In this document: piece by piece, positions 10,331 through 20,799 of the stretch
Layout: each line of letters opens with the position of its first letter
How positions within the stretch are numbered: the first letter of the stretch is position 1
Program-made: the position numbers and the translations under genes
The notes under the pieces: model-generated
Database searches by the model: none
What the model saw: the letters and a program-made list of their open reading frames with translations, nothing else
What the model was told of the DNA's origin: nothing
DNA from: Channa striata
Taxonomy: Eukaryota > Chordata > Actinopteri > Anabantiformes > Channidae
Assembly (NCBI GenBank): GCA_033026295.1
Contig: CM065180.1
Location: 19,125,523 to 19,189,522 of the forward strand
DNA length: 64,000 nucleotides
Reading direction: 5' to 3'

Positions 10331-11264
10331 GCTAAGAAAATCTAAAAGATTGACGTCCTAAAATTGAAATACATTATCTGAAATAATTTGATCCATATAC
10401 ATTTCAGATATACTGTATATTTTAATTTAATTAGAACTTGTTTCAGATGTTCTCTCTCAAATATTTAGATTTTATATTCTGGTGGACGTGAGACATCAGC
10501 AAAATGAAAAGAGTAGATCCAGGACTTTGTGATTCTTAGCTCATTCTGTGAACAACAAAGAAAACATAGAAATAACATATTTCTTACATTCATTCATGAC
10601 ATTTAGCATGAGTAAAATGTGTTTTTTGACAATATTTTTAATGATTTAATGGACAGAATTTGAATCGATTTTTACTGGAGTTTATCAGAATTACTTCCAT
10701 CATCTAAACAGTTTGATTCTGTATGTAAATGGCTTCGACTTCTTATTGTGCACCAAACTGAGAGAACATACACACATACACTATGAAAAATGAAAATGTA
10801 AATTCTAATAGGGACACAAATCGATTACAGGCTGAGGTTTGTTCTATTGTAATGTTTCAGTTGTGTGCACATGTTTGACATACAGTGGAGCCTCTGAAAC
10901 CTGCGATCAGCAGCAAAATGGTTTCAGATGTTCAAATGAAACAGTGTTTAACCATGTGACAGTTGGATGTTTTTGCTAAAACATCTGTATTATTCAGATC
11001 ATAATTCCCTAGTCGGTTTTCCCAAATTGTTTTTTTATTTTCAGCAATGTTTTTCTTTATGTTTTTGTCTTCACTCTGGAATGAACAATAAAAGCTTTCA
11101 TTCATTTATATTAAATATTTAATCATATTTGTTTCATATTGTTCACTTTAATCGAGATAAACTATGTTTGCCTCAAAAAATTAGATAAGGGCTTTAATTT
11201 CTAAACATTTAAAGACTTAAGGAACATGAAATATGTGACATAGTCAGAGTCTGTCAACCCAGCA
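10331..11264. other. Spacer, no gene seen
   Basis: AT-rich and apparently single-copy in this window, apart from the last 80 bp, which resemble the flank before the VH23 RSS. Confidence 0.5.
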
Positions 11265-11303
11265 GGTTTTTGTTCAGCTGCTGAATCAACTTCAGTCACT
11301 GTG
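11265..11303 (-). other. RSS of VH7
   Basis: CACAGTG, 23-bp spacer, ACAAAAACC. Confidence 0.9.
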
Positions 11304-11741
11304 AGTCTCTGGCACAATAATAAACAGCAGAATCTTCAGTTTTCAGACTGTTCATCTGCAGATACACCTGCTCTCTGCTGTCGTCTCTGGAGATGATGAA
11401 TCGGCCTTTGAATGAGTCTGAGTAGTAAGTGCTAGTACTATAGATGTAAGCGATCCACTCCAGTCCTTTTCCAGGAGCTTGTCTGACCCAGTTCATAGGA
11501 TAGCTGCTGAATGTGAATCCAGATCCAGTACAGGTCAGTCTGTGAGATTCTCCAGGTCTTTTAACAACTGGTTCAGATTCTGTCAGAGTCTGAGCATCAA
11601 CACCTGCTGAGACACACAAAAGAATATCAAGCGAGTTATAATGTTAAGTTAAAAACAAACTATATTAATTTAACATGAGTAAAACTCTTCACCTGTCCAG
11701 CAAAGAGTTAACAACAGTAGTCCTGTCCTACGGTCCATCAT
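11304..11741 (-). CDS. IGHV: VH7: IGHV family A
   Basis: Leader 11693-11741 reads MMDRRTGLLLLTLCWTG (Cys4 of the usual leader is Arg). V exon 11603-11304: VDAQTLTESEPVV, CDR1 FTFSSYPMN, FR2 WVRQAPGKGLEWI, CDR2 AYIYSTSTYYSD, then FKGRFIISRDDSREQVYLQ and YYCARDS. FR3 uses DDSRE in place of DNSRQ. The frame is open and complete. The leader flank matches VH20. Confidence 0.92.
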
Positions 11742-11811
11742 GTCAAACTGTGTGTCCACTGTTCCCTGTTGTCCTCTGTGCAGACACATAAGTAGAGGTG
11801 GAAGACAAGAG

Positions 11812-11819
11812 TTTTGCAT
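11812..11819 (-). promoter_or_regulatory. Octamer box of VH7
   Basis: ATGCAAAA, 71 bp before the leader ATG. Confidence 0.7.
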
Positions 11820-12028
11820 TGACTCCTCCTCTCAGGAGTCGTCTTCTAAAATTAAATCAAATCCTATCTAATGTGGACATGTCAATGTGCTTTTGCAGTT
11901 GGTGAGAACATCCAGATGTTTCTGAGATCACATTGCTGTCTTCATATCTGTGAACAACTTTAAACAGCAGCACAGATGAGGAAGAGGAAGACGAGACGAG
12001 CTCACAGTTTAAGGGACAGAGGGACACA

Positions 12029-12697
12029 GTGGACACTGAGCTGCATGACCTGCTATCAGTTGACCCTGGTTTGTGGTCTGCAAAGTTAAGTGACAAAGAC
12101 GGAGTAACTATCGTTTGCAAATTGACACAAAGGGAAGAAAGAGAAATGCCTCATGATTCGCAGGAAAAGCCATTTCCCGACTACCTGAAATACTGTAAGG
12201 CAGCAAACGGTAGAGAAAAGATGAAACGGGATTGGATAATTGATATGAAAAGACCTTCTCACTGTTCTTTGAATAGCAACAAGGGGGACAACGTGTCTGA
12301 TGTTAAGTGGCGTCGTTTGTAGGACAAACCTCCAAACCATGAGAACAACAGGGCTCACAGGGACTGCTACTTAACATGGAAAAACCTGGAGTATTCTGAA
12401 AAAGCTGCGAGAGGCATCAACATTCAAATGCAGAAAGAGTCACAGTCTGAAATCGAGAGAAATAAAGCTCCATTGAACAGGTTCCGTCATCTAACTCTGC
12501 ATTTGGCATCAAGGAATTTACCTGTCAGAGGTTGGGGGATGCCCATAATGGAAATTTCTCAGTCTTTTGTCCCATTATGATACACTGTTGAAAAACCACT
12601 TAGAGAAAGTGAAGGCATCCAAAAAAGAAACCAGGTTAACTCATTATTTGAGCTCAGACATCCAAAATGAGTTTATTGAAGTGTGTGGCAAAAGATG
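12029..12697 (+). pseudogene. TTF-type zinc finger (hAT-like) transposase remnant
   Basis: Plus-strand reading, opposite to the V genes. Phrases such as KMKRDWII, HENNRAHRDCYLTWKNLE and, in a second frame, HNGNFLSLLSHYD and IQNEFIEVCGK are typical of TTF-type zinc-finger, hAT-related transposases and their domesticated relatives. The first frame is open from 12029 and has a TAG at about 12320. A frameshift near 12530 moves the later motifs to another frame. Only an N-terminal to middle portion remains; the catalytic and dimerisation regions are not seen. The V-flank homology with 42060-42160 stops near 11960, marking the left edge of foreign DNA. Confidence 0.75.
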
Positions 12698-12980
12698 AAA
12701 ATGTAAATGTTTTTATGTAACAAATCACATTTGCACAATAAATCATCTGCTAGCTACAAATATAGTTGTTCTCTGACTGAAGACTGATAAATTGTGATCA
12801 AAAGAAATGCTAAAAAGCAGAGGTCAGTACTGTGGCCAAACTACAGTTTTCACATCCAGCTTGGTTTGAATGTTTGGTGCAGAATGGCTGAAGTAAAGGG
12901 CCCAGAACTGCTGGTAGTGTCTGTGTGAACTGGATCCTTGTGAGAATTTCTTTACAATAAGCTGAGACAGACGGGTATAA
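12698..12980. other. Probable transposon tail and junction
   Basis: No coding signal. Positions 12920-12975 repeat sequence found at 15250-15303, 28160-28208 and 54825-54880, and then join directly to a family D promoter, so this is a rearrangement junction. Confidence 0.5.
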
Positions 12981-12982
12981 AT

Positions 12983-13060
12983 TGTGGGTTATTGTCTTCA
13001 CTTAAATAAGGATGGAGGAGACTCACATTTGCATTGACTCCTCCTCACAGAGATACAAAT
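12983..13060 (-). pseudogene. Family D promoter stub without gene
   Basis: Perfect octamer ATGCAAAT at 13027-13034 with the usual family D upstream sequence, but the leader and V exon that should follow are replaced by the junction described at 12698-12980. Confidence 0.7.
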
Positions 13061-13877
13061 TAAAGGGATGTGATCTAAACTCAATATTTATTGTTTGTTA
13101 CATTCAAACTAGTTACAGATATACTGAGTGTTGTATTTCATTTTTATTGATATGATGGACAGATGTGAGTCCTGACAGACATATATCCCATCAACTGTAC
13201 ACGGTCCATATGACTAATGCACATTTACATATTTTAATATTTGTACTCTGTTTTGTTAGTAAAATGAGGGAACGAAAAAATCTATCAAAACATGTAAAAA
13301 ATATGTTAGAAATTCTCTTCTACAGCATAAAATTCAATAGTTTCTATACAGCTTTAAAAAAGATGAAACAACATATTATTTCATTATTTCTTTGCATCAG
13401 TTAAAGTTCAAAATATTTATTTAAAGTCAATAAACAAAGTGTGACTTCCTGTTGACTGTAACCAGCTACATGTGGCACATTCATCCTGGTTCCTGTTCAC
13501 CTTGAGATCAACTGTCTGCAGAGATGAACTCGTACTGACTGATGGAGCTGAAGTTCCTGCTGATAGACACGTGCTCAAAGTCGACTATTCAGAACACAAA
13601 GAACACACACCGAGTGTGTTGTGTTCAGTGAACACACCACATCTGGGAATCGAACCTTAGTTACACACGAGAGGCAAATATGACACAGACTTTGCTCTTT
13701 GTTTTATGGGTAAAAAATGCAGGATTATTATTCATGACATAATTTACTTTACTTTACTTCACATTATTTACAGGCTGTAAAGTTTAAAGTGTGTGTTGAA
13801 ATCAAAAAGATTGTTGTCTTTATTTAAAAGTAAAAAATATGATTATGATCAATATTGCAGTTATGGTAGGTTTAGTA
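13061..13877. repeat. Spacer, copy of block Q
   Basis: Shorter copy of 5581-6760 with the B-box-like motif at 13646-13656. A segment of block Q near 5730-6000 is missing here. Confidence 0.7.
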
Positions 13878-13916
13878 GGTTTTTGTACAGCTGTTCAACC
13901 AACTTCAGTCACTGTG
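13878..13916 (-). other. RSS of VH8
   Basis: CACAGTG, 23-bp spacer, ACAAAAACC. Confidence 0.9.
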
Positions 13917-14345
13917 TCTCTCGAGCACAATAATAAACAGCAGAATCTTCAGTTTTCAGACTGTTCATCTGCAGATACACCTGCTGTCTGCTGTTGTCTC
14001 TGGAGATGGTGAACCGGCCTTTCACTGAGTCTGAGTAGTAGATGCTAGTAGTGTAGATAATGGCGATCCACTCGAGTCCTTTTCCAGGAGCCTGTCTGAC
14101 CCAGCTCATACCATAGCTGCTAAATGTGAATCCAGATCCAGTACAGGTCAGTCTGTGAGATTCTCCAGGTCTTTTAACAACTGCTTCAGATTCTGTCAGA
14201 GTCTGAGCATCAACACCTAGAAGGAGAAGAACAAGAAATCAAACTTCCATCTGTGATATTTCAGTAGTTTGTAGTTAAATGAAGTGTAAGTGTCACCTGT
14301 CCAGCAAAGAGTTAACAGCAACAGTCCTGTCCTACAGTCCATCAT
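13917..14345 (-). CDS. IGHV: VH8: IGHV family A
   Basis: Leader 14297-14345 (MMDCRTG type). V exon 14216-13917 follows a TTCTAG acceptor. FR1 has TESEAVVKRPGES (Ala replaces Pro). CDR1 FTFSSYGMS, CDR2 IIYTTSIYYSD, FR3 standard, ending YYCARET. Open and complete. VH28 is its near copy, with the same TAG-type acceptor and the same neighbours (F relic, then a B gene). Confidence 0.92.
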
Positions 14346-14417
14346 GTCCAACTGTGTGTCCACTGTCCTCTGTCGTCCTCTCTGCAGACACATAAGTAGA
14401 GCTGGAGGACATCTGAG

Positions 14418-14425
14418 TTTTGCAT
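14418..14425 (-). promoter_or_regulatory. Octamer box of VH8
   Basis: ATGCAAAA, 73 bp before the leader ATG. Confidence 0.7.
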
Positions 14426-14806
14426 TAACTCCTCCTCAAATGGCCGAAGCCAGAAACTCAAACAAGAACAGTGAGAAGATGAAGACAACACGTTTGAATA
14501 CGTGAACTTATAGCTGTAATTTAGACGTGTTTTTGATTCCACTTCTGTCTCCTCCAAGATAAATGATTAAAAGAACTTTATTTTGAACTCTAATAAAATG
14601 TGAGTATTACTCTATAGATTTACATCAGCTTCCTCTTCACTCACACTCCTCAGATCATCTTAGAATAGTGGAGACTTTGTTTCTTACTGTGTGTTTTACT
14701 CCTGCTGTCATTACTGGGAACAATTACTGTTAGTTACAGCAAATAAACATGTTTTTGTTGAGCACAAGAATCAGGAAGTTACAAACCTCAACGACAGCTG
14801 ATCTTT

Positions 14807-14933
14807 CCCCATTCCAGTCCTTTTCCTGGTTTCTGACGAAGAGCAAGTCTTTAGACTTTACAGGACTCGGTGAGTGATTGTCCAGGTCTGCTGACTACAG
14901 GCTCTAAGGGGGTGAGGGACTGGCCCTGAGCAG
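14807..14933 (-). pseudogene. Family F V relic (FR1-FR2)
   Basis: From the acceptor at 14934 it reads AAQGQSLTPLEPVVSRPGQ, then TESCKV and a stop, then in another frame RQKPGKGLEW. CDR1 is lost, FR3 and RSS are absent, and no leader coding sequence is found. Copies at 27714-27840 and 54382-54508. It shows the FR1 that VH25 has lost. Confidence 0.75.
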
Positions 14934-16083
14934 CTGGAAGAGACAGACGCAGCAACTGCACAGGTTGATATGAAGCTTATAATACGCAGGCACAACAGGT
15001 GGAGACTGTTCATTTTTTTGATTAATTCAAAATGTAAATATTTAATTAATTATTTACTTATTGCTTATTTATGTCTTTTCTACAGCGCGTTATAATAAAG
15101 TGGATTCCTGTGATGATAATGAATCTAGTGAAGCTGATCACTGCAACAAATCCAATAAGACCAAACAGAAAGTTTAGTTGATGATGTAAATAGAGGAAGA
15201 ATCGACTTCAGCACCACAGTAACTGTGACTGTGTCCTCAGTCACTGTTCATCTGTGTGAACTGGATCCTTGTGAGAATTTCTTTACAATAAGCTGAGACA
15301 GACGTGTGACAAGTCCAGGGTGGACCCACAAAAAACTGATTTCCTCATTGTTTTGCCCAATAAAGCACATGACAGTCCCTCATTTATACAATTATACAAC
15401 AAAAACAGTAGAAAATTAAGTCAATATTTATTTAACTGAGTGTTTTGTTTATTTATTAATTATTGTTTGACTGGTTCTGGAGGATTCTTTACATACTGTG
15501 ATACTCAAACTCTGCTTCACACTCCTGCAGACTAACAATTAAAACAGATTCAGTAAAGACATTCACCAAGTCAAATGTTTAATATTCATCTACAGTCTCA
15601 GAGGAGACGTTTGAATAAAACTGTAAGTTAACAAGTGACGGCTTCAGTACGTCGTCATTGGATTTTATTTCAGGGTTTTCAGCTTTTGTGATTGTCACAA
15701 ATTATTTGGTGTAACTGTAATTCTTAAACTCTGCAAATAAAGGGGGGGGTTGATTTTTTTAAGTGCATCACAGTATAAATCAGGTAACCTTTTGTTTTTT
15801 TTTGGGGGGGTAGTTGAATTAATAAATGTAATATTTATGAAACCTAATGTTAAGAAGTAAAAATAGACTTTTTTTTACTTTCAGTTGTAAGAGAGTTTAA
15901 GTTTAAAGTGACATGAAAACAACATTATCACTGTCCAAAGTAATTTATCAAAAAAATGCGAGGATTTGTATTATTTATTGATTTATTGATATTATTGATT
16001 ATTAGTTTCTCTAGTGTTGGGATCTGAATTCATTCATGGTCTTTGGGCTCCTCCTCTGGTGGCTTTACGTAAAGACACTGAGG
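14934..16083. repeat. Duplicated spacer block U
   Basis: Recurs at about 27841-28989 and 54509-55628; part recurs at 43560-44070. Contains poly-G runs near 15743 and 15805 whose length varies between copies. A decayed F promoter (CTTATAA near 14977) is the only gene-related signal. Confidence 0.65.
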
Positions 16084-16122
16084 GGTTTTTGTTCAGCTCT
16101 GCTGATGGTTTGAGTCATTGTG
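16084..16122 (-). other. RSS of VH9, variant heptamer
   Basis: CACAATG (16116-16122), 23-bp spacer, ACAAAAACC. The first three heptamer bases, which matter most for cleavage, are kept. Confidence 0.8.
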
Positions 16123-16533
16123 GGGCCGTCTGGCACAGTAATACACAGCAGTGTCTTCAGGTTGGACATTCTGTCCATTTAGAGTCACTGTGTTACTGGA
16201 CGAGTCTAACTGAACACTGAACTTGTTCTTCAGTGAATCTTTAACAGATTCATCACTACTCATCCACTCCAGTCCTTTTCCTGCAGCTTGTCTGATCCAG
16301 TGTGTGTAGTAGCTGTCCACAGAATAAGAGACCTGACAGGTGATGGACAGACGTTGACCTGGCAGCACAGTCACAGATTCTGGCTGTGTCAACTCTTCAC
16401 ACTTCACACCTGTTTAAACGTAATCATATTTTTACAGATTATGAAGTTACATTTCATAGAAACAACTATATCAAATGTAGAGAGACTCACAGGATCCAGC
16501 TGCCAACAGCAGCATCAGAGGGACAAAGATCAT
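16123..16533 (-). CDS. IGHV: VH9: IGHV family B, short-CDR2 subgroup
   Basis: Leader 16491-16533 reads MIFVPLMLLLAAGSC, distinct from the MFSVALL leader. V exon 16409-16123: KCEELTQPESVTVLPG, CDR1 SVDSYYTH, FR2 WIRQAAGKGLEWM, a very short CDR2 (SSDESVKDS), FR3 KFSVQLDSSSNTVTL, ending YYCARRP. VH15 and VH29 share the short CDR2. Open, with all key residues. Recombination efficiency may be lowered by the CACAATG heptamer. Confidence 0.9.
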
Positions 16534-16612
16534 GGTTTCTTGGTTCCTGTTGAAGCTGTGGAGATGACAGCGTCTGATCCTCTGCAGCCTCCACTGATCA
16601 TCTCCTGGGAAG

Positions 16613-16650
16613 TTTTTATAAGTGTCACTAAGAAGTTACTGAGTTTGCAT
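16613..16650 (-). promoter_or_regulatory. Octamer and TATA of VH9
   Basis: ATGCAAAC at 16643-16650; TATAAAAAC-like box at 16613-16621. Confidence 0.7.
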
Positions 16651-16950
16651 AGAGACATGACAGCTGAGGGTCACATGGGGATGAACCAGAGTTTAGAACC
16701 AGTGGGACAGTTCACGCTTTTTTAATAACAGCTGCCCACAAACTGATTATGTTCATTGGACCAATGACTTTAAATTTGTACATAAAAATGTTTTATATGA
16801 CAACTATGTTTCCAAACAGACGTTCAGAGGATTGATTGTTAATCATAATATTAATGTTCTATTTAATATTTAAAATTAGATTAGAGATAAAAAGATTAGA
16901 GATAAAAAAATTATAGAAAGTTCCATATAGAACTTTCACAGTAATCTGTG

Positions 16951-17040
16951 AGTATTTGTGCAGGTCTGTTGGTGGTTTGTGTCACTGTGGGAAAATGCAC
17001 AGTAATAAACAGCTGTGTCTTCAGGCTGCAGATTCTCAGC
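16951..17040 (-). pseudogene. Family E FR3 end with intact RSS
   Basis: RSS: CACAGTG (16983-16989), 23-bp spacer, ACAAATACT (16951-16959). The coding part 16990-17035 reads NLQPEDTAVYYCA; the rest of the V exon is gone. Confidence 0.7.
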
Positions 17041-17681
17041 TTGTTTGTCTCCTAACGTTTACTTATTATATATAAAACATATTCCTAAAATACTGTTGCC
17101 TGTTTCAAAGCTTTCAGCTTGAGAAAACAATCGAGGTTAGACAAAAGAAATATTTATTACGTTAGTAAGTGTCACACACACAACTGGGCAAAGTCTTGTG
17201 TTTTCTTTTTATTGATATTATGGACAGACGTGAGTCCTGACAGACATATATCCCATCAACTGTTTAATTCTGAGCTGTTCGATGGCTGCAGCTTTTCCTT
17301 GTGCACAGCAACTGAAGCACATTGACAGGTTGGACTCATGTAAACACATCGTCCACACATACACTTAGAACAGACATTGTCATAAGTTTATATGGTAAAA
17401 AAAACATGAAAAACATCTGTTGTAAATGAATAATCTCTTCAGTTAATGTTCTATGTTCCATGACACAATTGTGATCAGAAATACTCAGTCCTTTCCTGCC
17501 CTCTGCAGTTTTTAAAGAGCGACTGCAACACTTTTATGTTCATACAATCCACTCAGTCGTGAAGGACGACGTGGACTGTTGGACTGTGCAGCTGCTCAGA
17601 CCGATTAAAGACTTTGAACCTCAGACGAACTTCTACCTTACAAATTCAATAAGACTTTAGCAAATTAAAACCTGGAAATGT
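17041..17681. other. Spacer with part of block Q
   Basis: 17050-17330 matches 30735-30960 and the left part of block Q. No gene seen. Confidence 0.55.
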
Positions 17682-17787
17682 CACTGTGGCTCTTATGATA
17701 AACAGCAGAATCTTTAGTCTTCACTTTGATCATCTGGAGATAAACTTGCTGTTTGTTTGTCTCTGGAGACAGTAAAGTGACCTTGGA
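17682..17787 (-). pseudogene. V relic, FR3 only
   Basis: Heptamer CACAGTG (17682-17688), no nonamer. The FR3 phrases HFTVSRDK and VYLQMIKVKTKDSAVYH are in two frames; YYC has become YHK. The in-frame sister copy is at 21563-21668. Confidence 0.65.
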
Positions 17788-18045
17788 CATACTTTGTCCT
17801 AGTTTGCAGAATTACTCATTTTTGCTCTTTGACTCTTTGAGTGTAAATGACTTTTACATCACTGTTGGAAACAGCAGACTCCTCATGAACACAGGTAAAT
17901 GTGCATCTGTTTCCAATCTAAAGCTTCAACCCAACCAGGAAAGGGAACGTCCAAAGTCTGAAACGTCCAAAATCTATCAAAAAAGTGCAAGTACTTGTAT
18001 TATTTAGGGCTCCTCCTCTGGAGGCTTTACGTAAACAAACTGAGG

Positions 18046-18084
18046 GGTTTTTGTTCAGCTCCACTGATGGTTTGTGTCACTGTG
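18046..18084 (-). other. RSS of VH10
   Basis: CACAGTG, 23-bp spacer, ACAAAAACC. Confidence 0.9.
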
Positions 18085-18504
18085 TCTCTCGCACAGTAAT
18101 ACACAGCAGTGTCTTCAGGCTGGACATTCTGTCCAATTAGAGTCAGTGTCTTACTGGAAGTTTCTAAGTCAATACTGAACTTGTTCTTCAGTGAATCTTT
18201 GTAGGATGAACCTCCTGTATATCTTGCCCCAATCCACTCCAGTCCTTTTCCTGCAGCTTGTCTCGTCCAAGCTGTGTAGTAGCTGCTCACAGAATAAGAG
18301 ACCTGACAGGTGATGGACAGACGTTGACCTGGCTGCACAGTCACAGACTCTGGCTGTGTCAACTCTTCACACTTCACACCTGTTAAAAGAAGAACATGAA
18401 ATTAAATATCACGTTATGCTACAAAAAACCTCATGACTTTGTCAAATCCAGAGAGACTCACAGGATCCAGCTGCCAACAGCAGCAGCAGAGCTACAGAGA
18501 ACAT
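18085..18504 (-). CDS. IGHV: VH10: IGHV family B
   Basis: Leader 18462-18504 (MFSVALLLLLAAGSC), V exon 18379-18085. CDR1 SSYYTA, FR2 WTRQAAGKGLEWIG (the usual Ile after Trp is Thr), CDR2 ARYTGGSSYKD, FR3 KFSIDLETSSKTLTL, end YYCARDT. The Thr is a mild change in the framework core. Otherwise complete. The promoter matches VH6 almost base for base. Confidence 0.92.
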
Positions 18505-18552
18505 GGTTTACAGTGACGTGACGTGAAGTCCACAGACAGTCTGATGTGAAGC

Positions 18553-18592
18553 TTTTATATCTGAGTGACAGGAAACATCAGTGAGTTTGCAT
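18553..18592 (-). promoter_or_regulatory. Octamer and TATA of VH10
   Basis: ATGCAAAC at 18585-18592 and ATATAAAA at 18553-18560. Confidence 0.75.
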
Positions 18593-18889
18593 AGACTCAA
18601 ACATGGAACATGAATATTGGCCTAATATGATGTTGAATTTTGTGATATTTTACTTTCACATTTTTTAAAAATGTTTCATCTTTGGAGAAATAAAACAGTG
18701 ATTTGTAATTTAAAATAATGAATCTCTGGGTGTGACGTCAATATTAAAACATGATCTAATTTTATTAATTTAAAGATCATTACTTCTAATGACATTATTA
18801 CAGCTATTAGGAAATTGTGTATGATAGAAAACATTAAATCAACAATGTAATGACAGTAGAAGTTTAAGTTTGGTAACACAATTTGTTCA

Positions 18890-19201
18890 TCAGAGCATCA
18901 TTTTGGGAAAAGCCTCCTCCTCCATATTGATGCATATTATTCATCCAGAAAAAATTCTTAATCATAAATAGTTAAATATTTATTTTGATAGATGAAGATG
19001 GAGGAAGCAGATACAAAGAAAACCTGACAAGCCTGACTGCAGATATTTGTGTGTGTCCACCAGAAACTGCTGGTATCAGCAACAAAGTTCTACATGTAGT
19101 TAAAGTCGTAGAGGAAATGTTTTGTCTGTCTCATTTGTGGTTTGATTTGTCGTCAGTTTGCAGTGAGAATCAATAAGGATGAAGGAGACTGAGATCTGCA
19201 T
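18890..19201 (-). pseudogene. Composite D-leader/E-fragment relic, copy 2
   Basis: Leader-like exon 19061-19109 with ACG start; E-type CDR2 fragment near 18893-18945; octamer ATGCAGAT at 19194-19201. Confidence 0.7.
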
Positions 19202-19622
19202 TGACTCCTCAAGAGCTAAGAAAATCTAAAAGATTGACGTCTTACTCTTACTGGTGTTTCAGCTGTTGACTGAGAGTTTTTAAAGCAGCAAAACTTTGCA
19301 TAGACGTCGCTCTGCAGGTTCAAACAGGAACACACACATTTACACGAGGAGAGGAAGAAAGTCTTTGAGATCAGATGAGCTGGGAAAGTTTGATATAATA
19401 TACATTTAAAAAATCCTGAGTAACTACAAATGAAACGGTCATATTGTTCCTTTATTGGGTGATAATCTAATAGATATCTATGTGTTCAAATGTGAAAAAG
19501 TCATTAAAAAGCTCCATCACACTAAATGATTGTGATGAATCTGTTCAAACTCTTTTCTATAATAATCTTTAATGTTAGAACATGTGTGTGTTTGTGGTTC
19601 AGTCACATCCTGTTAGTCTCTG
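19202..19622. other. Spacer holding an orphan promoter segment
   Basis: 19240-19370 matches the promoter of the orphan leader at 35273-35321 (octamer-like ATGCAAAG near 19297), but no leader coding sequence is kept here. A third copy is at 61530-61660. Confidence 0.55.
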
Positions 19623-19808
19623 GGTATTTGTGCACATTTGTTGGTGGTTGGTGTCACTGTGGTGTAACGTGCACAGTAATAAACATCTGTGTCCTCAGGC
19701 TGCAGGTTCTGTCCTTTTCTAGTCTCTGTCCCAGCAGACACGTCTCTGCTGACATCAACACTGTCCAGCTGTACACTGAACTTCATCACGACTAACATGC
19801 ATTTGCAT
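19623..19808 (-). pseudogene. Family E-like relic: octamer fused to FR3, RSS kept
   Basis: RSS CACAGTG (19655-19661), 23-bp spacer, ACAAATACC (19623-19631). The coding part 19662-19785 reads MKFSVQLDSVDVSRD, then SAGTETRKGQNLQPED and YYCARYT. Directly upstream is a perfect octamer ATGCAAAT (19801-19808). Leader, intron, FR1, CDR1 and FR2 are all missing. Related copies are at 61908-62092 and, truncated, at 36113-36195. Confidence 0.7.
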
Positions 19809-20230
19809 AAATATAGATGACAATTCAATGCTACAGATTGAAGTTAAAGGTTTTATTGCATTTAGAGAAACTTCTACATTCATGTTTTTTATTTTATTTA
19901 CAATTAGAAGTGAACGATTAATTGTGCTTTGAATTGACTCAAGCTCTAATGTTAAATTTAGGCCATTAGTTTGTCACTATCATTGTGCCGTTTTCTTTTT
20001 TCTTTTGGTGTTTTTACCAAAATCTTTAGTTTTTTATTTAAATGTTTTGTTTTAAACGTGGATAAATGTGTGTTTAAATACATTATGTAAGCAACTTTGT
20101 TTAATATTGTTCACTTTACCTCCGTCTCCTTAAAAAAATTAACATCTTCTTTCTCCAAAAAAGAAAAAAAGACGGAACTATAATTTCTAACACTTTGAGA
20201 CTAAGGGACATTAGGAAGATAGTAAGAGTC

Positions 20231-20269
20231 TGTTTTTGTTCAGCTGTTCAACCAACTTCAGTCACTGTG
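20231..20269 (-). other. RSS of VH11
   Basis: CACAGTG, 23-bp spacer, ACAAAAACA (one mismatch). Confidence 0.85.
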
Positions 20270-20711
20270 AGTCTCTGGCACAATAATAAACAGCAGAATC
20301 TTCCGTTTTCAGACTGTTCATCTGCAGATACACCTGCTGTCTGCTGTTGACTCTGGAGACGGTGAACCGGCCTTTGAATGACTGAGAGTAAGAAGTGATA
20401 GTACCATGGATATAGACGATCCACTCCAGTGTTTTCCAGGAGCCTGTCTGACCCAGTTCATGCCATAGTCACTAAATGTGAATCTAGATCCAGTACAGGT
20501 CAGTGTGTGAGATTCTCCAGGTCTTTTAACAACTGGTTCAGATTCTGTCAGAGTCTGAGCATCAACACCTTCTGAGATGAAAAAATATAATAATTTTGCT
20601 GTTAGTTGAGACGTTGCATGAAAAACAAATGATTTCAATCTGGGATCATTAAAATTCTTCACCTGTCCCGCAGAGAGTTAAAAGCAGCAGTCCTGTCCTA
20701 CAGTCCATCAT
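20270..20711 (-). pseudogene. VH11: IGHV family A, frameshift in FR2
   Basis: Leader 20663-20711 (MMDCRTGLLLLTLCGTG, with Trp of CWTG now Gly). V exon 20568-20270 uses an altered acceptor CAGAAG. FR1 and CDR1 (FTFSDYGMN) read normally. In FR2, APGKGLEW is broken by a 1-bp deletion near 20431, which shifts the rest. In the other frame FR3 is still recognisable, with SRVNSRQQ (Asp of SRDN changed) and YYCARDS. The 3' flank is nearly identical to VH33. Confidence 0.85.
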
Positions 20712-20780
20712 GTCCAACTGTGTGTCCACTGTCCTCTTGTCCTCTCTGCAGACTGATAAATAGAGGTGAAGACATCTGAG

Positions 20781-20788
20781 TTTTGCAT
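20781..20788 (-). promoter_or_regulatory. Octamer box of VH11
   Basis: ATGCAAAA. Confidence 0.65.
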
Positions 20789-20799
20789 TAACTCCTCCT

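Noticed and set aside
15740..15750. G runs as G-quadruplex or switch-like sequence
   Set aside because: A single homopolymer run of varying length, not four spaced runs; no pentamer switch repeats.
16288..16725. 145-codon plus-strand frame (also near 29292 and 39071)
   Set aside because: Antisense shadow of family B leader and promoter; repeated only because the blocks are duplicated.
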